Under the pieces are notes generated by a model. The model did no database searches. It had not been told where the DNA came from and saw nothing but the letters and a program-made list of their open reading frames with translations. Positions 1-9,007 of a stretch of 64,000 nt of DNA are shown here, piece by piece. The stretch is from Fischerella sp. PCC 9605 (lineage in GTDB: Bacteria > Cyanobacteriota > Cyanobacteriia > Cyanobacteriales > Nostocaceae). The stretch lies in NCBI RefSeq assembly GCF_000517105.1, contig NZ_KI912151.1, forward strand, positions 443,799-507,798. Direction: 5' to 3'. Positions within the stretch are counted from its first letter, which is position 1. The number at the start of each line of letters is the position of its first letter. The translations under genes were made by a program, and so were the position numbers.

Positions 1-304
1 TGTTACGGTTTTGTGTGCTTGGAGTCGGGAAGAGAGTGGAAGCAACTAAGGCCACTATTGCCATGAAGATAAAGCTTCCTAGCAGGCTAATAACGGCAGT
101 GTAATTCTCCCGAGAAGCTTTACCCTCTTGCTGGTAGCGACTCTCGCCAACTATGTCGTCGAGTAAGTCATCATCAGGACAGTAGCCCGCTTTTGAATAT
201 TCAACCTCGTCATTAACAGTGGGCAGATCAACTGAAGCACCTTGCTTGAGAACAAGCTTGTTGAGTTTAGCTGAGACGTTAGCTTGGTGAATGGTGAGTA
301 TCAT
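1..304 (-). CDS. Hypothetical single-span membrane protein, cut at its C-terminus by the window edge
   Basis: The reading frame starts with ATG at 304 (minus strand) and stays open to base 1, giving about 101 residues of an incomplete protein. A good ribosome binding site (GAGGAG) lies about six bases upstream of the ATG. The first 65 residues are polar with an acidic stretch around residues 45-52 (DDDLLDD). They are followed by one hydrophobic segment (about residues 70-88, LLGSFIFMAIVALVAS), so the protein probably has a cytoplasmic N-terminal part and one membrane span. I do not recognise the family. The upstream region (305-793) is shared with a divergent protease gene. Confidence 0.6.
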   Translation of the reverse strand, partial: MILTIHQANVSAKLNKLVLKQGASVDLPTVNDEVEYSKAGYCPDDDLLDDIVGESRYQQEGKASRENYTAVISLLGSFIFMAIVALVASTLFPTPSTQNRN

Positions 305-793
305 TGTTGCTCCTCAATTAGTTGATTTCCCTTATTTAAATCACTGTTGAATTTGCCGATTCCACAAATTTTGCTGATTTCGCGAATAAAAACATAACAG
401 CACTTGGAACAAAGTGCCATCAACCTTAGAACTGGATGATCCTAAGCACTCTCCAAATGAGTGTTTGGTTACATCGCTTTTCATCAGCATAACGGTAATA
501 ATCGTCGTCGTTCTTTTGTTTTAAGTATTTCCGTAATAACTTTTCATTATCAAGGGCGGATCATTTCGTGGAATGGATCTAGAACACCGATTCAGTATTC
601 AACCTAAAGGCTAAAAAACCACGTTTGTTCGTAGAGACGCGAAATTTCGCGTCTCTACAGCCAACGAAAAATTTGTTTTATATAGTATTTTTAGATAGCA
701 AAAATAATTTAATATGGTATTAATACGTAAATAATTTCAGTTTTCATGCTTGCTGCGATCGCTCCATAATGAAATTAAGAAATATTAAGCAGC
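305..793. other. Divergent intergenic region with one perfect palindrome
   Basis: This 489-base stretch separates two divergent genes and must hold both promoters, though I cannot place a convincing -35/-10 pair. Its one clear element is the palindrome at 631-658. The rest is AT-rich and shows no credible reading frame. Confidence 0.5.
631..658. repeat. Perfect 28-bp palindrome, GTAGAGACG-arm family
   Basis: The outer arms read GTAGAGACG and CGTCTCTAC and the core is CGAAATTTCG. The same outer arms occur with other cores at 2200-2225 (inside a coding sequence) and at 53396-53423, so this is a dispersed palindromic repeat with a variable centre rather than a local operator. Confidence 0.8.
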
Positions 794-1486
794 ATGACTG
801 TAATCAGGATGAGCAAAACTGCCCTGAATTTAATCGCAATTTCTGTCTTTGTGATGACCCTTTCCAGCCTACTGGGGCCATTGTTTAACTTATCGCCCAC
901 TGTACCTGCACTTGCCACCTTCACAATTTTGGGAATAGCGACATTAGACGCTTTCAGCTTGCAAGGCAAAGGTGGAAACATACTTTTAGATTGGATAGCA
1001 GGATTTTCTCCCGAACACAGAGAACGCATTATCCATCACGAAGCTGGACACTTCCTTGTCGCCTATTTGTTAGGCATTCCTGTTGTCGGCTACACTCTCA
1101 GTGCTTGGGAAGCTTGGAGACAAAAGCAACCAGGACAAGGTGGCGTGAGTTTTGATGACGAGGAGTTAGCATCCCAACTAGAAAAGGGTACTCTCAGCGC
1201 CCAAATGCTAGATCGCTACTGCACTGTTTGGATGGCAGGTATTACTGCTGAAACTTTAGTGTATGAAAATGCCGAAGGTGGGGCAGATGATCAAACTAAA
1301 CTAGCAGGGGTTTTGAAAAGTTTGGGTTTTTCTGCGTTTGCTTGCGATCAAAAACAGCGATTTTGCGCCTTGCAAGCCAAAACCCTCTTGCAAGAAAATT
1401 GGTCGGTGTATCAAGCTTTAGTAGATGCCATGCGACAACGCGCTACAGTAGCAGAATGCATAAAAATGATGAATGAAAAATTATGA
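794..1486 (+). CDS. M41-like (FtsH peptidase-domain-like) membrane zinc metalloprotease without AAA domain
   Basis: The 230-residue protein has two N-terminal hydrophobic segments (about residues 8-30 and 36-54) followed by a peptidase-like domain with the zinc motif HEAGH at residues 82-86. An acidic GGADD stretch near residue 165 is where FtsH-type peptidases place their third zinc ligand. There is no Walker A or B motif, so it resembles a free-standing peptidase part of FtsH, a type seen in cyanobacteria and chloroplasts. Whether it is active is not known from sequence. An in-frame ATG at 809 is an alternative start. The last residues are encoded by an AATTATGAAT-type repeat that continues past the stop codon, so the C-terminus may have been altered by repeat sequence. 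Confidence 0.75.
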   Translation: MTVIRMSKTALNLIAISVFVMTLSSLLGPLFNLSPTVPALATFTILGIATLDAFSLQGKGGNILLDWIAGFSPEHRERIIHHEAGHFLVAYLLGIPVVGYTLSAWEAWRQKQPGQGGVSFDDEELASQLEKGTLSAQMLDRYCTVWMAGITAETLVYENAEGGADDQTKLAGVLKSLGFSAFACDQKQRFCALQAKTLLQENWSVYQALVDAMRQRATVAECIKMMNEKL

Positions 1487-1519
1487 ATTATGAAATTATT
1501 TATTATGCATAATTCATCA

Positions 1520-2572
1520 TCATGAAGAAGCAACTCGAAGATGGGAGGTAGACTGGGAAAAGTAGTTCTCGCAGCCCATAACACGGTTACGTCCAGCAGC
1601 TTTAGCTTGCAAAAGATTTTGATCGGCACGATGCAGCAGGCTAATTCCATTAGCATCATCTTCTGTTCGCAGACAAGCTGTTCCGAGACTAATGGTGACG
1701 TTGATTGACAATTGACTGTTGATTGTAAATGCTTGTTCGCCGACTAGGCGATTAAGCCGACGCGCGACAACAAATGCTTCGTCGCAAGTTGTATTGCCCA
1801 AAAGGATCACGAATTCCTCTCCACCATAGCGGAAAGGAGTATCTTGATAACGCAGATTGTGCCGCAGCCGATTTGATAGTAACTGCAAGAGGCGATCGCC
1901 TACTAAATGTCCGTAAGAATCGTTAACTTTTTTAAAATAATCAACATCTAAAATAATTAAACTTAGGGGAGTGCCATTGGTACGGGCTTTTTGAATTTGC
2001 CTAGGCAAGTCCCACTCTAGCGCCCGGCGATTACTCAACTCTGTCAGTGAATCAGCCAAAGCGATCGCTGACAATAAATCATTTGTCCGGATCAGATCGC
2101 GGTATTTCTGCGCTTTTCGCAAGCCTACTGTCAATTGCGCTAATAGTAAGCGCTGGCTGGCGGTTAACTCTGCTGAGTTAAAATCTGTTTTTTCCTGCTG
2201 TAGAGACGTTGCATCCAACGTCTCATGCCAAATATAAGCATCGGCCCCTTGCCTGAGTGCGATGGAAGTCATCTCCAATTCCCACTCCCAGCCATACTTA
2301 CTTTTATCAACAAGCAGTTGGGGACGATCCTCCAAAAGAATACAGTATATCCAAGATAATTTTGTCTGCTCTTTCAGCCAACAGCAGAGTTCCATACTGT
2401 CATCCAGGCTAGCCTGCACAATTAAAATATCGGGCGGTGTGATTTGAATACGAGATACCGCCTGACTAAGATTAGTAATAACTTCTACACTAAAAGCGGT
2501 TGTATCACGGATCTGATCTGGAAGTGTGGCAAGAAAGTTATCACTTCCAAAGACCAGAATGGAAATCTTCAT
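1520..2572 (-). CDS. GGDEF diguanylate cyclase with degenerate N-terminal receiver
   Basis: This 350-residue protein probably makes cyclic di-GMP from two GTP. The C-terminal half is a GGDEF domain with the active-site motif GGEEF at 250-254 and an RxxD product-inhibition site (RYQD, 241-244) five residues before it, so feedback inhibition is likely. The first 125 residues have the alternating pattern of a response-regulator receiver, but the usual phosphorylated aspartate is a glutamine (ILIVQ, residue 53) and the conserved KP pair after GADAYI is missing. That place is occupied by residues encoded by a palindromic repeat (2200-2225). The receiver is therefore probably not phosphorylated. 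The ATG at 2572 is the first start in the frame. The gene stands alone. Confidence 0.88.
   Translation of the reverse strand: MKISILVFGSDNFLATLPDQIRDTTAFSVEVITNLSQAVSRIQITPPDILIVQASLDDSMELCCWLKEQTKLSWIYCILLEDRPQLLVDKSKYGWEWELEMTSIALRQGADAYIWHETLDATSLQQEKTDFNSAELTASQRLLLAQLTVGLRKAQKYRDLIRTNDLLSAIALADSLTELSNRRALEWDLPRQIQKARTNGTPLSLIILDVDYFKKVNDSYGHLVGDRLLQLLSNRLRHNLRYQDTPFRYGGEEFVILLGNTTCDEAFVVARRLNRLVGEQAFTINSQLSINVTISLGTACLRTEDDANGISLLHRADQNLLQAKAAGRNRVMGCENYFSQSTSHLRVASS
2200..2225. repeat. GTAGAGACG-family palindrome inside the GGDEF coding sequence
   Basis: The plus strand reads GTAGAGACGTTG, a short centre, then CAACGTCTCA. It shares the GTAGAGACG arm with the intergenic palindromes at 631-658 and 53396-53423. 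It encodes residues about 116-124 (HETLDATSL) in frame, at the end of the degenerate receiver domain. Confidence 0.7.
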
Positions 2573-3450
2573 TGCTTTGCTTTTTGCCCTATTTCAAATT
2601 TAAGGGAATAACTCAGGTAAAACCTGTTAAGGCTTACTTTAGATACTATATATACCTGCTTTTTTAGCGAGGGGTATAACCCCATATTTTATTGTCTTAC
2701 TGACCGATCCACAAGCAATTTTCAATTTTTATCTCCTCATCATACTTAGTTGACTACACTGGTTAGAGTTGAAATTTATGATACCTAATTTCTGCCCTGA
2801 TATCCTTGATTTAAAACAGTAGAAATACTGAATAATCTTTGGAAGTATAAAAGTATGACTGTAATTTCCAGGAGCCATTGCTCTAAAATTTTTTGACGAT
2901 AAAATATTTACACTAAATCTTCAATTCACTAGTCAATTTTATCCTCTCAGTAAAAGTTCCAGGTATTATTGTACTGACATCAAAAGCATTGATAATATTT
3001 TTATTTTATCCGTAAAAACATTTACGCACTTATATTTGAAAAAATCTGTATAACAATTACTTCAGTGTTTCTTACTATTTCCAACTCGTCAGTATTAACA
3101 AGGCTAAGTCTAAGCTGTTGCGCTTACACATTGCACTTTTTTTCGTTAAGACCGTCATTTGTCCTTGGTTATTAATGACCAATGACTAATGACGACCCTC
3201 ACGAGCAATTGTGCAATTTTAAGGCGTGACAGCTTACTAACTTGCTTTAAAACACTTAGTGCCTTGGTGTCTTGGTGGTTAAAAAATCTTGAACCACCAA
3301 GACACCAAGACACGAAGAGAAAAAAGGTTTTTATGCGTTCTGGTGTACGCAATTCCGCTTGAGTGGCGAAAGTCAGTAGGGAATTTTTTGGGCTAGTTTT
3401 GAGAGTAAGTTGTGTATCCTACTATGGAATTGCGATCGCCCATTCAATGG
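2573..3450. other. Long AT-rich intergenic region with one inverted repeat
   Basis: This 878-base stretch lies upstream of the GGDEF gene and downstream of the copper chaperone gene. I see no coding frame with any family likeness. The only clear structure is the inverted repeat at 3263-3309. Confidence 0.5.
3263..3309. repeat. Inverted repeat with 18-bp perfect arms (CTTGGTGTCTTGGTGGTT type)
   Basis: The arms at 3263-3280 and 3292-3309 are exact reverse complements around an 11-base A/T-rich loop. A diverged relative (GTCTTGGCGTCTTGGTGGTT ... GGAACCACATAGACAC) lies at about 46339-46400, so this is a dispersed repeat family. Confidence 0.75.
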
Positions 3451-3654
3451 TTATTGATAGCCTTCAATACTGTAACCAGCTGCAACAATTGCTTGTTTAA
3501 TAGATTCTTCTGAAGCTGCGGACTCTACAGTTACAGTTTTAGCTTTTACATCTACTTCAACTTTGGCATCAGGTTCCATTGTGTGGATAGATTCCGTAAT
3601 TGTTTCAGCACAGCCTTCACAAGCTATATTTGGAACTTTTAATTTCAGCGCCAT
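3451..3654 (-). CDS. Atx1/CopZ-like copper chaperone (heavy-metal-associated domain)
   Basis: The 67-residue protein is a single HMA domain. The metal-binding loop reads NIACEGC (residues 9-15), with two cysteines in CxxC spacing, and the rest fits the beta-alpha-beta-beta-alpha-beta pattern. The start of the protein (MALKLKVPNIACE) closely resembles the cyanobacterial copper chaperone Atx1 as I remember it. That protein carries Cu(I) to the P-type ATPases that supply plastocyanin and cytochrome oxidase. I chose the ATG at 3654 rather than an upstream start at 3669 because a GAGG ribosome binding site lies just before it and the family begins there. No transporter gene is adjacent. Confidence 0.88.
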   Translation of the reverse strand: MALKLKVPNIACEGCAETITESIHTMEPDAKVEVDVKAKTVTVESAASEESIKQAIVAAGYSIEGYQ

Positions 3655-3921
3655 AAGTAACCTCAGCACGTAAAATTACCATGATTTATTAAGATTTATC
3701 TTATTGAACCAAGTTAAATCGCTCATCCTACTACAGTTAGGAAATTGTGCCACTATAGAAAGTTGCACATATCATTACTTCTGGTATATGGTTTTCGGCT
3801 GGCAGCAAACTCAAACAAAATGCAAAAATAAATTCAGATGAGGATCGCTTATGCAATTACACTGAGCAAGTGAATCCTTCTTCAGAAGTATTACCTATCC
3901 CCTAGTCCTTTGTAGAAACCC

Positions 3922-6567
3922 ATGTCTTTTCATCCCCAGTACCTCAGCGGTAACGAAATACGCACCCTATTCCTTGACTTCTATGCCCAACGGGGACACC
4001 AAATTCTCCCAAGTGCCTCCCTCGTGCCAGAAGATCCGACAGTGCTGCTGACGATCGCGGGGATGGTACCATTTAAACCCATCTTTTTGGGACAGCGCAC
4101 ATCAGAATTCAAACGCGCCACTACCTCCCAAAAATGCATCCGCACCAACGACATCGAAAATGTCGGACGCACGAAACGGCATCATACGTTCTTTGAAATG
4201 CTGGGTAACTTTAGCTTTGGCGACTATTTCAAAGAACAAGCGATCGCTTGGGGTTGGGAAATCTCCACAACTGTATTTAACTTACCCCCTGAACGCCTTG
4301 TTGTCAGCGTTTACGAAGAAGATGACGAAGCTTACGCTATTTGGCGGGATAAAATTGGCGTCCCAGAAAAGCGCATCAAGCGCATGGATGCAAATGATAA
4401 CTTTTGGGCTATGGGTGTTACTGGCCCGTGCGGCCCTTGTTCTGAAATCTACTACGATTTTCACCCAGAAAGGGGCGACGACAATATAGATTTAGAAGAT
4501 GATACTCGGTTTATCGAGTTCTACAACCTCGTCTTCATGCAATACAACCGCGATGCAGAAGGCAAGTTAACACCCCTTGCTAACAAGAACATCGATACCG
4601 GCATGGGTTTGGAGAGAATGGCGCAGATCCTCCAAGGTGTTCCCAATAACTACGAAACTGATTTAATTTTCCCGATTATTAAAAAAGCAGCAGAAATTGC
4701 TGGTATTGACTACACCCAGAGTGACGAAAAAACCAAAGTCTCTCTGAAAGTTATTGGCGATCACGTTCGTGCTGTCGTCCATATGATTGCTGATGAAATC
4801 CGCGCCTCCAACGTCGGACGGGGTTATGTGTTGCGACGCTTAATTAGGCGGGTGGTGCGTCACGGACGTTTAATTGGCATTCAGGGTGAATTTACCACGC
4901 AAGTTGCTGAGGTTGCTATCTCCCTTGCTGAAGATGCTTATCCCAACCTCCGCCAGCGGGAAAATTCCATCAAAGCAGAGTTGCAACGAGAAGAATCTCG
5001 CTTTCTCCAAACTTTGGAAAGAGGCGAAAAACTGCTTGAGGAAATTATTGCTAAGGTGAAGCGACAAGGCGAAACCGAAATTAGCGGTGAAGATGCGTTT
5101 ACCTTGTTTGATACCTACGGATTCCCCTTAGAACTAACTCAAGAAATTGCTGAGGAAAATAACCTCACAGTTGATGTTAGTGGTTTCGATGCTGAGATGG
5201 AGAAGCAGAGACAACGCGCCAGAGAAGCACACGCAACCATCGATTTAACTGTGCAAGGTTCTCTCGACAAGCTAGCAGAACACATTCACGCCACGGAATT
5301 CTTAGGCTACACCCAATCGGCGGCGACTGGGAAAGTTGAAGTGTTACTAGTAGATGGTGTTTGCGAAGAAGAAGCGGAAGCAGGAACTGATGTACAAATA
5401 GTTCTCGACAAAACGCCATTCTATGCGGAATCTGGAGGACAAATTGGCGACAAAGGTTATATCACGGGCGTTGGTGTCGTCGTCACAATTAACGATGTCA
5501 AGAAAGAATCAGATTTCTATGTCCACTTCGGACACATTGAACGCGGTACGCTGCGGGTAGGCGATACCGTCAGCGCCCAAATCGATCGCGCTTGTCGGCG
5601 TCGTCTCCAAGCTAACCACACCGCAACTCACCTGCTACAAGCGGCGTTAAAGAAAATTGTTGATGATTCGATATCGCAGGCGGGTTCTTTGGTGGCGTTT
5701 GATCGGTTGCGCTTTGACTTCAACTGTCCGCGTCCTCTCACGCAAGAAGAGATACAACAAATTGAAGAACAGGTGAACACTTGGATTGCGGAAGCGCACT
5801 CAGCGAAAGTGGCAATTATGCCCTTAGCTGAAGCAAAAGCCAAAGGTGCGATCGCCATGTTCGGAGAAAAGTACGGCGAACAAGTGCGCGTGATTGATTT
5901 CCCTAGCGTGTCGATGGAACTGTGCGGCGGTACTCACGTTAGCAACACAGCGGAAATTGGCGTGTTCAAAATTATCTCTGAAAGTGGTGTAGCTTCTGGG
6001 GTGCGGCGGATTGAAGCGGTTTCCGGCCCGGCGATACTAGATTACTTAAATGTTAGGGATACAGTAGTCAAAGATTTGAGTGACAGATTCAAAGTCAAAC
6101 CTGAAGAACTACCAGACAGAATTACCATTCTGCAAAACGAACTCAGAACTACCCAAAAAGAACTAGAAACTCTCAAGTCACAGCTAGCAATAGCCAAATC
6201 TGATAGCCTGCTGCAAACAGTCGAAACTGTCGGCGATTATAAGATTCTCGTCGCCCAGTTGGAAGACGTTGATGCACAATCTTTGCAAACCGCAGCGGAA
6301 CGTTTGCTGCAAAAACTTGGCAGTGGTGCGGCGGTAGTGCTGGGTTCGGTTCCTGAACCTGGGAAAGTTAGTTTAGTTGCAGCTTTTTCGCCAGAGGTGA
6401 ATAAGAAGGGACTGCAAGCTGGAAAATTTATTGGTGCGATCGCCAAAATTTGCGGCGGTGGCGGCGGTGGACGCCCCAACTTGGCACAAGCAGGCGGACG
6501 CGATGCGAGTAAGTTGCCAGAGGCGTTGGAGAAAGCGCGGAGTGAGTTAAAGTCCGGTTTGGCTTAA
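3922..6567 (+). CDS. alaS: Alanine--tRNA ligase
   Basis: This 881-residue cytoplasmic enzyme charges tRNA-Ala. All parts of a full bacterial AlaRS are present: the class II catalytic core (residues 1-250, with the typical start [17 protein letters not shown]), the tRNA-binding helical part, the editing domain with its zinc residues in HTATH (about 566-570) and CGGTH (about 667-671), a coiled coil (about 715-755) and the C-terminal domain with a run of six glycines near residue 851. The length is usual for the family. The gene stands alone; the 114 bases after it hold an inverted repeat that may end the transcript. Confidence 0.98.
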   Translation: MSFHPQYLSGNEIRTLFLDFYAQRGHQILPSASLVPEDPTVLLTIAGMVPFKPIFLGQRTSEFKRATTSQKCIRTNDIENVGRTKRHHTFFEMLGNFSFGDYFKEQAIAWGWEISTTVFNLPPERLVVSVYEEDDEAYAIWRDKIGVPEKRIKRMDANDNFWAMGVTGPCGPCSEIYYDFHPERGDDNIDLEDDTRFIEFYNLVFMQYNRDAEGKLTPLANKNIDTGMGLERMAQILQGVPNNYETDLIFPIIKKAAEIAGIDYTQSDEKTKVSLKVIGDHVRAVVHMIADEIRASNVGRGYVLRRLIRRVVRHGRLIGIQGEFTTQVAEVAISLAEDAYPNLRQRENSIKAELQREESRFLQTLERGEKLLEEIIAKVKRQGETEISGEDAFTLFDTYGFPLELTQEIAEENNLTVDVSGFDAEMEKQRQRAREAHATIDLTVQGSLDKLAEHIHATEFLGYTQSAATGKVEVLLVDGVCEEEAEAGTDVQIVLDKTPFYAESGGQIGDKGYITGVGVVVTINDVKKESDFYVHFGHIERGTLRVGDTVSAQIDRACRRRLQANHTATHLLQAALKKIVDDSISQAGSLVAFDRLRFDFNCPRPLTQEEIQQIEEQVNTWIAEAHSAKVAIMPLAEAKAKGAIAMFGEKYGEQVRVIDFPSVSMELCGGTHVSNTAEIGVFKIISESGVASGVRRIEAVSGPAILDYLNVRDTVVKDLSDRFKVKPEELPDRITILQNELRTTQKELETLKSQLAIAKSDSLLQTVETVGDYKILVAQLEDVDAQSLQTAAERLLQKLGSGAAVVLGSVPEPGKVSLVAAFSPEVNKKGLQAGKFIGAIAKICGGGGGGRPNLAQAGGRDASKLPEALEKARSELKSGLA

Positions 6568-6607
6568 TTGTATTGGTAGGGCGGGAATCTACCCACCTGG
6601 AAATTAC

Positions 6608-6659
6608 TAATCCCTCTTTTGTTTCTTTTTCTATCCCTAAAGTAACAAAAGAGGGATTA
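6608..6659. repeat. Inverted repeat with 16-bp perfect arms between alaS and the UbiB-like gene
   Basis: TAATCCCTCTTTTGTT (6608-6623) is the exact reverse complement of 6644-6659, with a 20-base loop. It could act as a terminator stem for alaS, but no clean T-run follows, and it may equally be a dispersed repeat. The next gene starts 22 bases after it. Confidence 0.65.
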
Positions 6660-6681
6660 GCTGAGAAAATGTGCATGTATT

Positions 6682-8337
6682 ATGTTTCTACTTGCTGCTA
6701 AATCGCCATCAGTTAGCCAACGCCAAGCTGAAATTATTGAAGTCGTCTTACGCAACGGCTGGAATTATTTCCGCAGTCGCATCGTTAAAGATGCGGAACC
6801 AGAACAACCTTCCTTGCCCTTGCCCAAGGTACTCCGGCAGATTTTGATTGAATTAGGCCCAACTTTTGTTAAATTGGGACAATTACTCAGTACTCGCCCC
6901 GATTTGCTGAGTCCTGAATACATTGCAGTTTTAGAAACTTTGCAGAATAATGTTCCTGCTTTGCCCTGGAGTGAGATAGAACCAATTTTAGAAACAGCCT
7001 TTGGGCAATCTCTTAAAGATGCTTTTCTCATCATTGAACCTGTAGCGATCGCGGCGGGTTCCCTGGCGCAAGTTCATCGAGCAACGCTGAAAAATGGAGA
7101 AATGGTTGCCATAAAAGTGCAGCGTCCGGGCATTCGGGAAATTGTAGAGCGAGATTTGGAAGTTCTTGAGTCACTTGCTAACTGGTTTAGCCGCGATAAA
7201 TTTGGACAGGCGTATGACTTACCAGGATTGGTGGAAGAGTTTAGATATAGCCTGCTAGGAGAACTCGATTTTCGTCGCGAAGCCCGCAACACCGAAAAAC
7301 TCCGACAAAATCTGGAAAATAGCCGTTTGTGGCAACGGGGACAGGTTGTTATCCCCAAGGTGTACTCGCAATGGACAACAGACAAAGTCCTGACGCTGGA
7401 ATGGATCGAAGGCATCAAACTGAACCAAGTGAACCTGCCAGAATCACGTAAAAAGCAATTGGCAGCCCTAGCCGTACAAGTAGTAATGCAGCAGATTTAT
7501 CTGGATCGGTTTTTTCATGCCGATCCGCATCCCGGTAATTTTTTATATATTGGTGAGGAAACACAAGACCGTCTGGCATTGCTCGATTGTGGTATGGTTG
7601 CGCTCCTCGATCCGCGTACTCAGAGTATCCTCACTGATTTGCTAGTTGGTATTGTCTACGAGCGCCCCAAAATTGTTGCCCAAGCGATTCGGGAGCTAGG
7701 ATTTACTCGACTAGAGGTGGATCTGCGAGCAATTGAATCAGCCTTTGATCGTCTGCTCAGACGATTCTACACGCGCCCTTTGGAAGAAATTAATTTAGCA
7801 GAACTGCTGAATGAAGCTCTGCGGATTCCCCGCGAAAATAATATTCAAATGCCGGGAACGATTGGACTATTTGTGAAAACCATCGCCAACATCGAAGGCA
7901 TTGCCCGTCAACTCGATCCGTTGTTTCCCTTTGTTGAGGTTGCCCGTCCAATTGTGGAACGGGCGATTCGCCAACGCCTGCTTGGGGCTGAACTTTTGCA
8001 GGATGCTACACAATCGAGCCTCTATCTTTCCCGCCTCACAACCCAATTTCCGCAGCGGTTTGAAATTTTACTCGATCGCTTGGAGCGATCGGAATTAGGC
8101 ATTAATCTGGGTTGGCGAATGGAACGAGAATTCTTGCAAGCTCAACAACAGGGAATGAACCGTTTGAGTTTGGCAATTTTAGCAATGGGCGCACTCATTG
8201 CAGGCGCAATCCTACAGCAAACGGTGCTTGTTGCCAGTTCATCGCCTGAGCTAATAGGTATTGTCAGTCAGGGCTTATTAGTTGCTGGCGTAGGACTGAT
8301 GGGTTGGGTTGCGATCGCACTGTTGCGTAAATCCTAA
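6682..8337 (+). CDS. ABC1/UbiB/COQ8-family atypical kinase
   Basis: The 551-residue protein belongs to the ABC1K family, whose members support quinone and prenyl-lipid metabolism at membranes. Visible motifs are the family signature KLGQ (about residue 63), the glycine-rich loop AAGSLAQVH that replaces a normal P-loop, the VAIKVQRPG lysine, the catalytic-type segment HADPHPGNF (about 279-287) and LDCGM in place of DFG (about 300). Two hydrophobic segments at the C-terminus (about 493-515 and 525-548) anchor it in the membrane. Cyanobacteria have several paralogues, and the substrate of this one cannot be told from sequence. The gene converges with marC; their stop codons overlap by four bases. 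Confidence 0.92.
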   Translation: MFLLAAKSPSVSQRQAEIIEVVLRNGWNYFRSRIVKDAEPEQPSLPLPKVLRQILIELGPTFVKLGQLLSTRPDLLSPEYIAVLETLQNNVPALPWSEIEPILETAFGQSLKDAFLIIEPVAIAAGSLAQVHRATLKNGEMVAIKVQRPGIREIVERDLEVLESLANWFSRDKFGQAYDLPGLVEEFRYSLLGELDFRREARNTEKLRQNLENSRLWQRGQVVIPKVYSQWTTDKVLTLEWIEGIKLNQVNLPESRKKQLAALAVQVVMQQIYLDRFFHADPHPGNFLYIGEETQDRLALLDCGMVALLDPRTQSILTDLLVGIVYERPKIVAQAIRELGFTRLEVDLRAIESAFDRLLRRFYTRPLEEINLAELLNEALRIPRENNIQMPGTIGLFVKTIANIEGIARQLDPLFPFVEVARPIVERAIRQRLLGAELLQDATQSSLYLSRLTTQFPQRFEILLDRLERSELGINLGWRMEREFLQAQQQGMNRLSLAILAMGALIAGAILQQTVLVASSSPELIGIVSQGLLVAGVGLMGWVAIALLRKS

Positions 8338-8958
8338 AAACTTGCTCTGATTAAAGCTAGGAGCCCATCTATAATATATTGCACTGCCAGTGCAGCCAGC
8401 AAAATGCCCAACACACGAGAGATGACATTAATTCCGGTTTGACCGAGCCAGTGGGTTAAATGCTTGGCGATCGCCAATGAGCCATAAAGCAGCAGCAACA
8501 CAAAAGCTGTGATTCCCACAATCACCCCTGTTCCCAATGGATACGCAACAGCTTCATTTTGCAGAATCAAAATACTAGCCAAGGCTCCAGGGCCAGCTAT
8601 CAGAGGGGTTCCTAGAGGAAAAACACTGATGTCTGTTCCGTGCTTGTGCTTCTGCTTCCTCCGCCTTGGTTTCCCGTTCGCGCTGGGCAAACACCATATC
8701 CACTGCAATTTTTAATAGCAAAATACCCGCTGCCACTTGAAATGCCTCGACACTGATACCCAGATAACGCAATAAAACATTGCCAAATAATGCAAAGGCA
8801 AACAGAATTCCAGCAGCAACTAAAATTGCCTGGCGGATAATCCGAATTTGCACCTTGGGAGAATGATGTCCTGCCAAGGTGATGAAAATAGGCACTAACC
8901 CGAGCGGATCGAGGACAACAAATAGGGTTAAAAAGGCTCTGGCGATGAAGGCAAGCAT
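8334..8958 (-). pseudogene. MarC-family (UPF0056) membrane protein, interrupted by a frameshift
   Basis: The two halves of a MarC-type six-span membrane protein lie in different frames. The first (from ATG 8958) begins MLAFIARAFLTLFVVLDPLG and loses the family after AEEAEA. The second regains it at KHGTDISVFPLGTPLIAGPG and runs to the stop at 8334. The shift falls near 8641-8655 on the plus strand, within GAAGCACAAGCACGG read on the minus strand, where one extra base would explain it. Joined, the length of about 207 residues is normal for the family, whose function is still uncertain. It follows lon after a 49-base gap and may be the last member of that unit. A sequencing error is also possible, since both halves are otherwise intact. 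Confidence 0.85.
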
Positions 8959-9007
8959 ATAAATTTGAGCCTGAATTTATGCTCTTAGACAGGAATTTAC
9001 AGCTAAT

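Noticed and set aside
3155-3352. 65-codon minus-strand frame
   Set aside because: It runs across the inverted repeat at 3263-3309, has no ribosome binding site and resembles no protein.
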